The position numbers and the translations under genes were made by a program. This document shows, piece after piece, positions 35,600 through 46,286 of a stretch of DNA of 64,000 nucleotides. The notes below the pieces were generated by a model, which saw only the letters and a list, made by a program, of their open reading frames with translations, did no database searches and was not told the DNA's origin. The stretch is from Nocardioides alcanivorans (GTDB taxonomy: Bacteria > Actinomycetota > Actinomycetes > Propionibacteriales > Nocardioidaceae), in the NCBI RefSeq assembly GCF_021555175.1, contig NZ_JAKGRW010000002.1, positions 1-64,000 of the forward strand. The letters are read 5' to 3'. Within the stretch, counting starts at the first letter, position 1; every line of letters begins with the position of its first letter.

Positions 35600-37152
35600 A
35601 GACGCTACGGATCGGCATCGACGTCGGCGGGACGAACACCGATGTGGCCGTCGTCGACCAGGACGGAACCGTCCTCGCCTGGCACAAGGCGCCCACCTCA
35701 TCCGACGTCTTCGAGGGGATCAGGGGCGCCTTGGCGGGCGTGCTCGCCCAGATCGACAGCTCCAAGGTAGGACAGGTCATGCTCGGCACCACGCATCCCG
35801 TGAACGCGATCATCCGGCGATCTGGTCTCGGCCGGGTCGGACTCCTCCGCATCGGCGCTCCGGCAACTCTGGCGATCCAGCCGTTCGCGGAATGGCCGGA
35901 CGCGCTGGTCGAGGTCGTACGCGGCCCGGTCGAGGTGATCCGGGGAGGCCACGAGGTCGACGGGCGGGAGTTCGTGGACCTCGACACCGATGCCGTGCAG
36001 CGGTTCGCGGCGCGCTGCCGCGACGTCGACGGTGTCGCGGTGGTCGGTCTGAACTCGCCGATCAATCCTGATCACGAGCAGAAGGCCGTCGCCATCATCC
36101 GTGAAATCCTCGGCGAGGACGTCATGATCTCGGCCGGACATGAGGTCAGCGGCTTGGGTCTTTTGGAGCGCGAGAACTCCGCGATCCTGAACAGCGCCCT
36201 CGCCGACGTCGCGCGCACTGTGCGCGACGGTCTCACCGCTGCTTTGTCCGAATACGGGATCACGGCGGAGATGTACTTCACCCAGAACGACGGGACCTTG
36301 CTGACGGCGGACGAGGCTGTACGCCGTCCGGTGATGACCATCGGATCCGGACCCACCAACTCGATGCGTGGAGCAGCCCACCTCTCCGGTGTCGAGAATG
36401 CCATCGTCATGGATGTCGGGGGCACGTCAACTGACGTGGGGCTCCTCGTCGAAGGCTTTCCCCGTGAGTCAGCGCTGGCCGTCGAGGTCGGCGGCGTTCG
36501 CACCAACTATCGGATGGCGGACCTGATCTCGGTCGGCATCGGTGGAGGCACGATCGTCGGCTCCACGAGCCCGCCTGAGATCGGACCGGACAGCGTCGGC
36601 TACCGGATCACCGAAGACGCCCTTGTCTTCGGTGGCAGCACGCTCACACTCAGCGACATCAGTGTGGCCGCTGGGCGTGCCAAGTTCGGGGACCCATCCC
36701 GGGTGGACGTCACGGACAACGCTGTGCACGAGACACTGCGTCACGTCGGCGAACAACTCGGCGTCCTCGCTGATCGGATCAAGACCTCCCGAGGAGAGCT
36801 GCCCCTGATCGCCGTCGGAGGAGGAGCACACCTCGTTCCTGACGAGATGCCGGGCGTTTCCAAGGTGGTCCGCCACGACCTCGCCCCTGTCGCGAATGCG
36901 GTGGGCGCTGCCATCGCAGAAGCCTCGGGAGCGATTGAGCGGGTGTACTCCTATGACGACCACGGCCGGGAAAAGTGCCTGGCCGAGGCGCGGCAGGCAG
37001 CGACCGCTGAAGCTGTTCGTGCAGGTGCTGACCCGAACCAGGTGCGCATCACCCGGATCTCCGAGATCCCGATGAGCTACGTCCCTGGCGGCAGTGTCCG
37101 TGTCGAGGTCAAGGCGGTCGGACAGCTGCTCCGGACGGACGCAGCACGTTGA
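35596..37152 (+). CDS. Hydantoinase/oxoprolinase family protein HyuA-type, copy A
   Basis: A 518-aa ASKHA-fold ATPase subunit. Phosphate-1 motif is GIDVGGTNTDVAVV (residues 7-20) and phosphate-2 is MDVGGTSTDVGLL; LISVGIGGGTIV and LGLLERENSAILNSAL are also family-typical. Such subunits use ATP to activate and hydrolyse cyclic amides (hydantoins, oxoproline, caprolactam), usually with a HyuB partner. No HyuB is present; DUF917-A is the coupled neighbour and may replace it. It overlaps the amidohydrolase by 4 nt. Confidence 0.9.
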   Translation: MKTLRIGIDVGGTNTDVAVVDQDGTVLAWHKAPTSSDVFEGIRGALAGVLAQIDSSKVGQVMLGTTHPVNAIIRRSGLGRVGLLRIGAPATLAIQPFAEWPDALVEVVRGPVEVIRGGHEVDGREFVDLDTDAVQRFAARCRDVDGVAVVGLNSPINPDHEQKAVAIIREILGEDVMISAGHEVSGLGLLERENSAILNSALADVARTVRDGLTAALSEYGITAEMYFTQNDGTLLTADEAVRRPVMTIGSGPTNSMRGAAHLSGVENAIVMDVGGTSTDVGLLVEGFPRESALAVEVGGVRTNYRMADLISVGIGGGTIVGSTSPPEIGPDSVGYRITEDALVFGGSTLTLSDISVAAGRAKFGDPSRVDVTDNAVHETLRHVGEQLGVLADRIKTSRGELPLIAVGGGAHLVPDEMPGVSKVVRHDLAPVANAVGAAIAEASGAIERVYSYDDHGREKCLAEARQAATAEAVRAGADPNQVRITRISEIPMSYVPGGSVRVEVKAVGQLLRTDAAR

Positions 37153-38430
37153 CGGCGTACCGGATCGAAGCCGATCTGCTGATTCAGGGCCGGGGGAGCC
37201 GATCACTGACGGTGTCGTCGTCCTCGACGGTCCGTCGATTGTCTTCGCTGGGCCGATGGGCGACGCGCCGCCGACGCCAGGCGCGACCGTCGTCGTGGCG
37301 CCTGTCGTGATGCCGGGCCTCTGGGACTGTCACACTCACCTCACCGGCCTGACCGGGATCGAAAGCAGCCAGTTCGCCTTCACCGACCTCGCCCTCCGGG
37401 GCGCACGGGCGGTGCCCGACCTGCGTGCCGCTCTCGATGCCGGCGTGACATCGGTCCGCGAGCTCGGCGGACTCGGCATCGTTCTCGCGAAGGCGGTCGA
37501 AGAGGGTGTGATCGAGGGCCCCGCGATCTACGCCGCGGGTGCCTGGCTGAGTCCGACGGGGGACACGCGGACCTGCACGAGATGCCGCTCGAGTGGGTGC
37601 ACGAGCTCGCTTCTCGCGCAGGCGAGTTGCGTCCGTGCAATGGCACAGCTGACGTCGCAGCAGCGACGCGCGAGCAACTGCGACGCAACGCCAAGGTGAT
37701 CAAGGTCTGCGCGTCGGGGGGCGTGTTTTCGGAGGTCGACCACCCGATGCATCAGCAGTTCACGAATGCCGAACTGAGCATGATCGTCGAGATCGCAGGC
37801 ATGGCGGAGCGCTCGGTTGCCGCGCACTGTCACGGGAAGGCAGGCATCATGGCCGCCCTGGAGGCAGGCGTCCGAACGATTGAGCACGGCACCTACCTCG
37901 ACGAGGAATGCGTCGTCGCCATGCGCGAGGCCGATGCCATCTTGGTCCCGACCCGAAGCGTCATCGACGCGCTCCGTGATCTACCCCTGCCTGCGTTCGC
38001 GCAGCGGAAGGGAGCGGCCGTCGCCGCGCAGCACGAGGACGCGGTCCGGCTGGCGATCGAAGGCGGAGTGCAGATCGCGGCCGGGAGTGACGTGGTCTTC
38101 AACGTCTCCGCTGGGGGACTGTCCTGGGGCTGCCACGGTCGGGAAGTCGGCCTCCTCGGGGACGCCGGACTGTCGCCGCTCGCGGCCATCGAGGCGGCGA
38201 CGGCGAACGGACCCCTCACACTCGGCGCGCAGGCTCCTCGCAGCGGCGTCCTTGCGGTCGGTTACGACGCGGACGTCATCACCCTCGACGCTGACCCGTT
38301 AGCGAATCTCCGGGTCCTTGCCGGTCCTGAGCACGTCACCAATGTTTGGCGGGCGGGCCAACAGTGGAAGGGAGCCGACGCGGGACGTTCGACACCGGAC
38401 CTCGTTGGCGCGCAGCGGGGATCGGCATGA
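37149..38430 (+). CDS. Amidohydrolase family protein (two frameshifts)
   Basis: About 427 aa after repair, of the imidazolonepropionase/Xaa-Pro-dipeptidase-like metal hydrolases. It carries the metal-binding MPGLWDCHTHLTGL, a second His in AAHCHGKAG, HGTYLDEE, and AAGSDVVFN with the metal Asp. Frames switch at G5 runs 37192-37196 and 37558-37562; one G at each gives LIQGRGEPITDGVVVLDG and SPTGGHADLHEMPLEW. The TTG start overlaps the HyuA-A stop. It likely hydrolyses a cyclic amide or N-carbamoyl intermediate made upstream. Confidence 0.8.
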
Positions 38431-38804
38431 AGACGCCCGTCAGGCCGCCGACCATGAAGTATCCGGTCCCTTTGAGCCCCGGAGTCATGGCCAACGGCTT
38501 CCTCTTCGTGTCGGGCTTCGGGCCCCAGGATCCCACGACGGGAGGGGTGCCGGATGGGATCGAGGAGCAGACGCGCGCGACACTCGCCAACCTGACCCTG
38601 GTGCTGGCCGAGGCAGGACTGGACCTCAGTGACGTCGTGAAGGTCACCGTCCATCTGCGGAACCTGGAGGGGGACTTCGTGGCATACAACGACGCCTACT
38701 CCGCCGTAATGCCGGCGCCGTACCCGTCACGCATCACGGTCGGCTCCGACCTGATCATGGGCATCTTGGTCGAGATGGATGCGATTGCGGTCCTTCGCAC
38801 CTGA
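38427..38804 (+). CDS. RidA family protein
   Basis: A 125-aa RidA/YjgF-like protein with LFVSGFGPQDPTTGG, TLANLTLVLAEAGLDLSDVVKVTVHL, and PAPYPSRITVGSDL. The arginine typical of active imine deaminases is present in YPSRITV. It would remove reactive enamine/imine intermediates in N-compound catabolism. ATGA overlap with the amidohydrolase. Confidence 0.9.
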   Translation: MKTPVRPPTMKYPVPLSPGVMANGFLFVSGFGPQDPTTGGVPDGIEEQTRATLANLTLVLAEAGLDLSDVVKVTVHLRNLEGDFVAYNDAYSAVMPAPYPSRITVGSDLIMGILVEMDAIAVLRT

Positions 38805-38885
38805 CCACGAGTCCTGAGAACCACGCGCGCGGTGACCTGATTCGCGGGATACTCGACAGACAGTGCCGAAGACAGGGGTGAGCAG

Positions 38886-40504
38886 ATGGCAGTCGTGCTG
38901 AGCCAACTCCTGGCGCTGGGACATCTCGGCCGCTACGCGGTGATCGCCGGGGAGGGGGCCTGGAGTCGAAAGTAGCGGGGGTGCGGCCCGGCGAGAGCGT
39001 CGCCACGCTCGGCTCCGTTCCTGTCGGTAGCCTGGTCGTCTTCACTCGCGAGCAACTGGCTCTGGACAGTCCGACCGCCGACCTCGCGGTCCGCTTCGCG
39101 GTCGCTGCAGCCGCGGCCGGGATCGTCGCGGAGACACCGGTTCACGACGTGGCTCTGTCGACGATTCGACTGGCCGACCGCCACCAGCTGCCCATCATCA
39201 CGGTCGACAGGATCGACCAGAGCGCCGTCGTCCACGCGCTGGACGCCGACGTGCGTGCGCCCGAGGTCGTCGGGTCCAGCCTCGTCGCCGGCGTACTCGA
39301 ACGTCTCGAACGCAGAGGCGGGGACGCACCGACCGTGCTGGGCGCGCTGCGCGAGGTCCTTTCCACTCACGTAGGACTCCTCGACGGTTCTGGTCGAGTC
39401 ATTGAGGGGGATGACCTGTTCGTCGACCTCCGCGTGAGTGAAGAGTCGCTCTCTGTCGTCCCCGAAGCGCTTCTGAGAGCGCTGTCCGCGTCACATCCCG
39501 CGGCCCAGAGCATCGATTTGAGCACGAACGGCTTCCTTGTGCTGCATCCCGTGGTCGTCCCGCCACGAACCCGTGCAGAACTGTGGTTCGGGATCTACGT
39601 CCCCACCAGTGCCGGTCTGCTTCGGAACACAGTGCGGCAGGCGTTGTCCATCGGAGTGTGGGCATTCACGGCTCATCTGGCGACGAGGTCGTTGGCGACA
39701 GAGCGGGAAAGCCGGCATCGGGCGATGCTGCTCTCGGAGATCCTCGAGCATCCGGATTCGATATCCAGACGGACCGCGGAACGAGCTGTCCTACTCGGCT
39801 GGCCGCTGTTCGGGTGGCACTCAGTCGTCCACATCTCGCTCGCGAACGGTGACCCGGCCGACGCGTCGCCCGGTCTGGGCCGCGACCTCGAGGCAGCGCT
39901 GCTGGAAGTTGGTGTCGACGCGTCCCTCGTCGACCGGCCGGACGGCTGGGTGTGCTGGCTCACGAGTGAAGTCGCTCCAGAAGCGGCGGACACGAAGGCG
40001 CTGGCCGGCAAGGTGCGGCAGGCCCTGCTGGCCATCGAGTCGGAGCACGAGGGCACCCGGCTGTGCGCCGGCATCGGTGCCCCCGCGCAGGGGCCGGACG
40101 GTCTCGCCAAATCACTGCGAGAGGCCCGGCGGTCAGGTCTGCTGGCGGCGTCGCGCGAGACCATGGCGGCCGTCGAGCGGACCGACCGTGTGGGGCTGAG
40201 CAGGGTGCTCTTCGCGTGGTACTCGTACCGGCCGGCCCGTGACCTTGCGATGTCAGTGCTGCAGCCGCTGCGTGAGGCTGATCCTTCCGGCCAACTGGTG
40301 CGCACCCTAGGGTGCTACCTGGACTATGAGTCTTCAGCGACCGACACGGCCGCAGTGCTCGGTGTGCATCGCAACACGATCGTGCAACGACTGAGCCGGA
40401 TTCGATCGATCCTCGGCATCGACCTGACGGATCCGATCGACAGGCTGGCTGCCCATCTCGCAACCCGTGCCGAGCAACTCACGGACCAGGACGGATCTGC
40501 CTGA
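38886..40504 (+). CDS. PucR family transcriptional regulator, copy A (frameshifted)
   Basis: About 539 aa after repair. The N-terminal PucR sensing domain (ALGHLGRYAVIAGEG, VRPGESVATLGSVPVGSLVVF) lies before the C-terminal PucR-type HTH (TDTAAVLGVHRNTIVQRLSRIRSILGIDL). The break at G5 38954-38958 would give EGGLESKVAGVRPGES with one G. It most likely controls the flanking hydantoinase genes or the ABC importer that follows in the same direction. Family members sense purine- or ureide-type compounds. A 16-bp inverted repeat lies just downstream, before the importer genes. Confidence 0.83.
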
Positions 40505-40599
40505 GCTTGTCGTTTGACGACAACCTGAGCCTGGGACCTCCGATTCCTGCCGTTGGCGTAGCTGGGGACTCTCGCGGTGCGGGGACGCGTCCGATCGCA

Positions 40600-40645
40600 C
40601 GAATGTCACATCGCACATCTGAACGGCTCTGCGATGTGACATTCG
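40600..40645. promoter_or_regulatory. 16-bp perfect inverted repeat, likely operator
   Basis: CGAATGTCACATCGCA (40600-40615) and TGCGATGTGACATTCG (40630-40645) with a 14-nt spacer. It lies in the 216-bp gap between pucR-A and the ABC importer, 75 bp before the ATG of the binding protein. Size and symmetry fit a dimeric regulator site; PucR is the obvious candidate. It could also form an RNA hairpin. Confidence 0.6.
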
Positions 40646-40720
40646 GCGGCTGCAGGCATCCGCGAGCGGTGCTTGACTCCGTTCACTTCAACTGCTCTTC
40701 GCCTCGACCAGGGAGTTCTC

Positions 40721-41788
40721 ATGGCCACACGATTGTCCGTTGCAGCAATCGGTGCTGCAGCAGTCCTCACCGCGGCGACGTTGTCGGCGTGCAGCGGCAC
40801 CACGTCAACGGCAGGGACGGATCGTTCGATCTCCTGCACCCCGACCGACCCGACGGTCGACAGCTCGGGTCCGCTGGCGGGGAAGACCATCACCTACGTC
40901 GGTGGCGTGCCGGGGGTGGTTCTTCTCGACGGCATCGCCCAGGGGCTCGCGACATCGCTCAACGAGCTCGGCGCCAACGTGGTCGGTGTCTACCAGTTGA
41001 ACGCCCAGAACAAGTTTGATCTCGGTGCAGCCAATCAGCGGATGCGCGAGGCGATCGCGCAGAAGGTCGACGCGATCGTGCTCTTCCCGCTCGACGCAAA
41101 CTCGGTGCGCCTGGGGATCGAGGAGGCCAAGGCGGCAGGCATCCCCGTCTTTGTCTTCCAGGACATCGACGGGGTCGAGGCGACCGGAAAAGTGGCCTTC
41201 CCAGACGAGGAGCGAGGCCGCGAAGTTGCTGAGGCGTTCGCGAAGGTTGTCGGCGGCGGCGAGGCGGCGATCATCTCTGGGCCGCCGAGCGACAACGTCG
41301 ATGACGCCGTCAAGGGCACAGAAAGGGGGCTCGAGGCCGGCGGAATGACCATCGTCGGCGATGCCGACAACCAGCGGAACATGACCGCTGACGCCGCCAA
41401 CGCGCAGAAGATCGCTCAGGGCATCCTCGCGAAGAACCCGGATCTCGACGGCCTGGTGGTCTTCAACGCCGAGTCGGCTACCGGAGCCATCGCCGCGGCC
41501 AAGCAGGCGGGTGTCGCCGACCACCTGAAGATCGCGACCCTGGCCGGCGAGGACATCAACATGGCCCAGGTGGAGGATGGACAGATCAGCATGGCCTTCG
41601 ACTTCAACGGCATCGCCATCGGGCAGACGATGGCTGCTGAACTGATCGCGCCCTACCTCGAAACCGGTTCCGTGCAACAGAGCACGGTCAAGGCGCCGCT
41701 GGGCGAGCTGTACACCTCCGAGAACGTGGAGGACTTCACGTCGTGGTGTGAGCGGATCCAGTACGTCAATCTCCCGTCGACGTACTGA
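40721..41788 (+). CDS. Sugar-type ABC transporter substrate-binding lipoprotein
   Basis: A 355-aa periplasmic-binding protein-like lipoprotein. Signal peptide with lipobox LSAC (Cys about residue 24), then the two-lobed Rbs/CUT2 fold: TYVGGVPGVVLLDGIAQGL, VDAIVLFPLDANSVRLGIEEAKAAGIPVFVF, AAIISGPPSDNVDDAV. ATG at 40721. It delivers an unidentified ligand to the ATPase/permease encoded downstream; CUT2 systems take up sugars, nucleosides and related small molecules. Confidence 0.9.
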   Translation: MATRLSVAAIGAAAVLTAATLSACSGTTSTAGTDRSISCTPTDPTVDSSGPLAGKTITYVGGVPGVVLLDGIAQGLATSLNELGANVVGVYQLNAQNKFDLGAANQRMREAIAQKVDAIVLFPLDANSVRLGIEEAKAAGIPVFVFQDIDGVEATGKVAFPDEERGREVAEAFAKVVGGGEAAIISGPPSDNVDDAVKGTERGLEAGGMTIVGDADNQRNMTADAANAQKIAQGILAKNPDLDGLVVFNAESATGAIAAAKQAGVADHLKIATLAGEDINMAQVEDGQISMAFDFNGIAIGQTMAAELIAPYLETGSVQQSTVKAPLGELYTSENVEDFTSWCERIQYVNLPSTY

Positions 41789-41798
41789 GCTCGATGTC

Positions 41799-43396
41799 GT
41801 GGCGCGCTTGCTCGTGAACCGAGAATCCGCTCATCAGGCACCCGAGGACGGTGCCGATCTCCGGCCGCACGCCTTGCGGGTCGATGCTCTCACCAAGCTC
41901 TACGGCGAGACGAGAGCCCTTGACTCCGTCAGCGCGACTTTCGTCGAGGGACAAGTCACTGCTGTCGTCGGCGCGAACGGATCTGGCAAGAGCACGTTGC
42001 TCAAGGTCCTCAGCGGAAGTCTGTCGCCGACCGCCGGGCAGGTGAGCGGTCCGGGCGACCGGCCTATCGGATCGATCCGGCAGGCACACGATCTGGGGGT
42101 CGTCCTCGTGCCGCAGGAGCCGACGTTGGCGCCGCATCTCAAGGTGTGGCAGAACATCACGCTCACTCATCCTGAGCGGCGATTCGGCCCGTTTCGACAC
42201 GACCGCCGCGCGAAGGAGAGTGCTGCGGAGCACATTGCCGGGCTTCTGCCTGTCGATGTCCTCGAACGAACGACGGGCGAGCTCAACAAGTCGACACGTC
42301 AGCTCGTCCAGTTGGCGGCAGCGATGGCCGCCGGCCCAAAGGTGCTGCTTCTCGACGAGCCGACGGCCGTGCTCGACGAGGACGGAGTCGGTGCCCTTCA
42401 CGCCTTGGTCCGGCGCTTCGTCGCCAAGGGCGGGACGGTGCTGGTCGTCTCCCATCGGCTCCGGGACGTGCTGGCACTGGCTGACGAGGCCGTCCTGCTG
42501 CGGAACGGTCGTGTCGACCTGGCGATGCCGATCGATGAGAGCACCGAGGCGAGCATCATGAGGTTGTTGTCTGCCGAGGAACACGCGACTCGCGCGCCGC
42601 GCGACTCGTCGGAAGCTGAGGTGGTGCTGGTCGCACGTGAACTCAGCGGCTGGCGAGGCCTCGAGATCGCCGACCTCAAGGTCCACGCAGGGGAGATCGT
42701 CGGGATTGCGGGCCAGAGCGGGAGCGGCCGTTCGCGCCTCGCGGCGGTGCTGGCAGGCCGCTATCCCGCCCGGGGGCAGTCACGGTGGGTGGCAGGCGAG
42801 TGCGGCTCGGTCGCTTGCGCTCGGCTCGCGCATCGGGGATTACCTTCATTCCTGAGGATCGCTATGCGTCGGGGATCATGGCCAACCAGTCCGTTGAGCA
42901 CAACATCCTGCTCGGTCGCAAGGACGGGTCGATCGCCCGGGGTCCGTTTCGGAGGCGTGCGCTCGAGCGCCGGGAGGCCCAGTCGCTGGTCGACGTGTAC
43001 GACGTGCGCCCCGCAGACATCATGAGGCCGACAGGTCTCCTGTCGGGTGGCAACCAGCAGAAGGTCGTGGTCGCGCGAGCGCTTGCAGGCTCACCGAAGG
43101 TCATCATCGCGGACGAGCCGACGCAGGGGGTCGATGCCGAGGCACGAGCTGCAATCCATCGTTCCTTGTTCCGGGCCACCGCGGAAGGAACCTCTGTGGT
43201 GGCGGTCTGCAGCGACTTCGACGAGTTGTTCGAGATCGCCGACCGGATCGTGGTCCTGTGCAACGGCCGCGTCGTCCTCGACCGTCCCCGCAACTCGATC
43301 ACTCCCGAGCAGCTCATGGCCGCTTCGCTCGGCATCCACGATGAGGCCGAGGCACCGCCCGAGACCGGCTTTCGCACCAAGAAGGGACACCTCTGA
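41799..43396 (+). CDS. ABC transporter ATP-binding protein, sugar type (frameshifted)
   Basis: About 532 aa after repair, with two ABC modules as in RbsA/MglA. Module 1: Walker A GANGSGKSTLL, Walker B VLLLDEPTAVLDEDG; its signature is degenerate (TTGELNKSTRQ). Module 2: GQSGSGRSRLA, then after repair GITFIPEDRYASGI, LSGGNQQKVVVARAL and IADEPTQGVD. The break is at G5 42772-42776 (one G gives RGAVTVGGRRVRLGR). GTG at 41799. It overlaps the permease ATG by 1 nt. Confidence 0.87.
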
Positions 43397-44387
43397 TGAC
43401 CATCACCACCAGGGACGGCGCAGGACGGGCCGAAACCCCCATCCAGTCGGTCCCGAGGATCGCACCCGCCGTTCGGCAGCAACTGGTCTTCGGGGCTGTC
43501 GTGCTGGCGCTCTTCCTCGGCTCGATGCCGTTTCTGCCACAGATGCGCGACCCGAACTACCTGAGCCTGCAGCTCGCCACCTACGCAGCGGTCTTCATCA
43601 TGGCCCTGGGGCAAACGGTCGTGGTCCTGCAGGTCGGCTTCGACGTCTCGATCGGCGCATTGCAGGGACTGACCGGAGCACTGGTGTTCGTGCTGATCCA
43701 AAGGCAGGTCAGCGACCCAGCTCTGATCGTCGGCTGCCTCGTCCTGACCTTCGTCTTCGGTGCCTTCGTGAACGGGCTGTTGATCACCAAGCTCAAGATC
43801 AACTTCATCATCGTCACCTTGGCCATGTTCACCATCCTGCCGAGCATCTCCCAAATTCTGCTGTCCGGAACCAGCCAGCCGATCTACAGCCCCGCGCTCG
43901 ACTGGATGGCAAACGGCACCGTCCTGGGCGTTCGAACCCCGATCCTGCTGGCCGCCGCCGTGATGGCACTGTTGTGGATCCTGCTGAACACCACCGTGTT
44001 CGGACGACAGGTGTACGCGACCGGCAGCAATCGGGAGGCAGCGCGCCTGGCGGGCGTACCGGTGGACGCCATCACGATGGCCTGCTACGGCATCTGCGCC
44101 CTGTGCGCGGGACTTGCCGGCCTCATGCTCGTGGGGAGCATCGGTGCAGCCGACCCGGCGTCCGGCCTGGGCAACGAGTTCTTCGCGCTGACCGCCGTTC
44201 TCCTCGGCGGCACGCGCATCTCCGGCGGGCAAGGGGGCTGGCAGGCACCCTGCTGGGGATGCTCTTCCTCGTCATCGTCGGCAACATCCTGCTGCTCAGT
44301 GGGGTTGCGCAGTTCTGGATCGGTGCCATTCAGGGGACCGTTCTTCTAATCGCTGTGGGAATTGACCGTGCGCGCAGGGACGGCTGA
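43396..44387 (+). CDS. ABC transporter permease, sugar type (3' frameshift)
   Basis: About 330 aa after repair, RbsC-like with roughly eight to ten hydrophobic helices. The conserved cytoplasmic loop YATGSNREAARLAGVPVD contacts the ATPase, and ALTAVLLGGTRISGGQGG is a family signature. The break is at G5 44233-44237; one G restores GGLAGTLLGMLFLVIVGN and a stop at 44387. It is the only permease of this importer and would form a homodimer. Confidence 0.85.
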
Positions 44388-44473
44388 GGTGCGAGAGGCG
44401 CGGACGTTCAGGTGACCACCGCGATCCAGCGCCCATCAGCACGCCGCCAGCGGTCGGGGACGAGTCCATCGAG

Positions 44474-45007
44474 TCAGTTGCGGGCACGGCGACTCTTCGG
44501 CGGGTCCGGGGCAGCGGGTGTGGAGCGCCCCCACCCGGCGTCTTCGGTGATCTTGTTGAGCAGCGGCTGCACCCGGAACGCGACAGGCGTCGAGACCGAG
44601 AACGTCGACGTCGTCTTCCGGACGCCGTCGATGGCGACGACCGATGCCGTCAGCTCCTGCAGGGCTTCGAGGGAGGCGATGGCGACTTGGACGAGGATGT
44701 CCTCGCGACCGGCCTGGATCCGGACCTCGATGACCTCGGGCAGCCGCGCGAGGCCCTGGACGATCGGCCCGAGCAGGCGCTGGTCGAGCTCCACGCTCAC
44801 GAGCGCTTGCACAGGCATGCCGATGGCGGCCAGGTCGATGATCGGTCGGAAGCCCTGCAAGATCCCAGCCTCCATCAGGCGGGTCAGTCTCAGCTGCACG
44901 GTGTTGCGGCTGACGCTAAGGGTCGTCGCCATCTCCGCGACGCCGGCGCGAGCGTCTTCGGTGAGCAGCCTCAGGATCTGGGCGTCGAGCCGGTCGATAA
45001 TTGCCAC
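44474..45007 (-). CDS. Lrp/AsnC family transcriptional regulator
   Basis: A 177-aa regulator: N-terminal HTH (IDRLDAQILRLLTEDARAGVAEMA, TLSVSRNTVQLRLTRLMEAG) and C-terminal RAM/ACT-like effector domain. It is divergent from the Leu/Val dehydrogenase-BKDH operon, the classical arrangement of BkdR-type regulators that respond to branched-chain amino acids. ATG at 45007 follows GAGGTTGT. Confidence 0.9.
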   Translation of the reverse strand: MAIIDRLDAQILRLLTEDARAGVAEMATTLSVSRNTVQLRLTRLMEAGILQGFRPIIDLAAIGMPVQALVSVELDQRLLGPIVQGLARLPEVIEVRIQAGREDILVQVAIASLEALQELTASVVAIDGVRKTTSTFSVSTPVAFRVQPLLNKITEDAGWGRSTPAAPDPPKSRRARN

Positions 45008-45074
45008 GATGACAACCTCCTCTGATTTACGTTCGCCAACATTCGATCATTCTGCACAGTTGAGCGCGCATCTG

Positions 45075-45104
45075 TTGACCTGAGTGCGCTGAAGACCTCA
45101 TTAT
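45075..45104 (+). promoter_or_regulatory. Candidate sigma70-type promoter of the dehydrogenase operon
   Basis: TTGACC (45075-45080) and CATTAT (45099-45104) with an 18-bp spacer in the divergent region between the Lrp regulator and the amino-acid dehydrogenase, about 88 bp before its ATG. This AT-richer region also holds repeated TTCG/CGAA half-sites that could bind Lrp. Confidence 0.4.
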
Positions 45105-45191
45105 AAGTGAGCGAAACGTCCAGCGAGATCCGCGGGGCCTTCGAAGTTTATTGGGCCACAAGCCCTACCGATAAAGGAAGCAGGCGTTGCC

Positions 45192-46286
45192 ATGAGCACC
45201 CACGTCCCAGACCTGTCGTCCGCACCCTTCGCCGTCTTCAGCCGAAGCGACGAGTTGCGCGACTCCGCCCACGAGCAGGTCCTCTTCTGCCACGACCGGC
45301 GCACCGGACTACGCGCCATCATCGCGCTCCACGACACGACCTTGGGTCCCGGGCTGGGTGGCACTCGCTACTTCCCCTACGCCTCCGAGGCGGCGGCCCT
45401 CACCGACGTGTTGCGACTGTCGGAAGGCATGACATACAAGGCCGCCGCAGCGAACATGCCGTTGGGCGGAGCCAAGGCCGTGATCATCGGCGAGGCCGGT
45501 GAAGCGGCGAGCGAGGCGCTGCTGGAGGCGTACGGCCGCTTCGTCGAGGGTTTGGGCGGTCGCTACTACACTGCGGCCGATGTCGGCACCACCGCGATGG
45601 ACCTCGACGTCATCGGTCGCACCAGCAAGTACGTCGTCGGCCGAACCCAAGCCGCCGGGGGATCCGGGGACAGCGGATACTCGACGGCTCTCGGTGTCTT
45701 CTCGGCCCTCGAAGCCGCAGCGTCTCTCACCTGGGGAAACAACGGTGTCGCCGACAAGCGGGTCGGGGTCGAAGGAGTCGGAAAGGTTGGCCGGCACCTG
45801 GTCGACCTTCTCCTCGACGCAGGCGCTCGGGCCGTCGTGTCGGACCCGAACCCCAAGGCCCTCGACAGGCTGGAGGGCAAGGATGCCGCGCTGACGGTGG
45901 TCTCGTCGGTCCTGGGTGAAGAGCTCGATGTGTACGCGCCCTGTGCGCTGGGCGCCAGCCTCACCCCGGAGTCCGTCGCTTCCCTCAGTGCCCGGGTGGT
46001 GTGCGGCGCGGCGAACAACCAACTGCTGCACAGCGGGATCGCCGAGCTGCTCCGCCGGCGCTCGATCCAGTGGGTCCCGGACTACATCGCCAATGCTGGT
46101 GGGCTGATCCAGGTCGGCAGCGAGCTCACAGTGGCTTCGCGGGCCGAGGTGGAGGCCAAAGTGCGGGGCATCCAGGAGACGACCCGCGAAGTCCTTCACC
46201 ACGCGGTGGACCACGACGTCACGACCTACGAGGCAGCACGCCAAGTGGTCAACCAGCGCCTGGTCGCTGGGCGGGCAGATCGATGA
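45192..46286 (+). CDS. Leucine/valine dehydrogenase (Glu/Leu/Phe/Val family)
   Basis: A 364-aa NAD-dependent amino-acid dehydrogenase. Substrate-binding Lys is in NMPLGGAKAVI and LGPGLGGTRYFPY is family-typical; the Rossmann motif is VGVEGVGKVGRHLVDLL. The length matches leucine/valine dehydrogenase. It oxidatively deaminates branched-chain amino acids to 2-oxoacids, the substrates of the dehydrogenase complex immediately downstream (4-nt ATGA overlap). Confidence 0.9.
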   Translation: MSTHVPDLSSAPFAVFSRSDELRDSAHEQVLFCHDRRTGLRAIIALHDTTLGPGLGGTRYFPYASEAAALTDVLRLSEGMTYKAAAANMPLGGAKAVIIGEAGEAASEALLEAYGRFVEGLGGRYYTAADVGTTAMDLDVIGRTSKYVVGRTQAAGGSGDSGYSTALGVFSALEAAASLTWGNNGVADKRVGVEGVGKVGRHLVDLLLDAGARAVVSDPNPKALDRLEGKDAALTVVSSVLGEELDVYAPCALGASLTPESVASLSARVVCGAANNQLLHSGIAELLRRRSIQWVPDYIANAGGLIQVGSELTVASRAEVEAKVRGIQETTREVLHHAVDHDVTTYEAARQVVNQRLVAGRADR

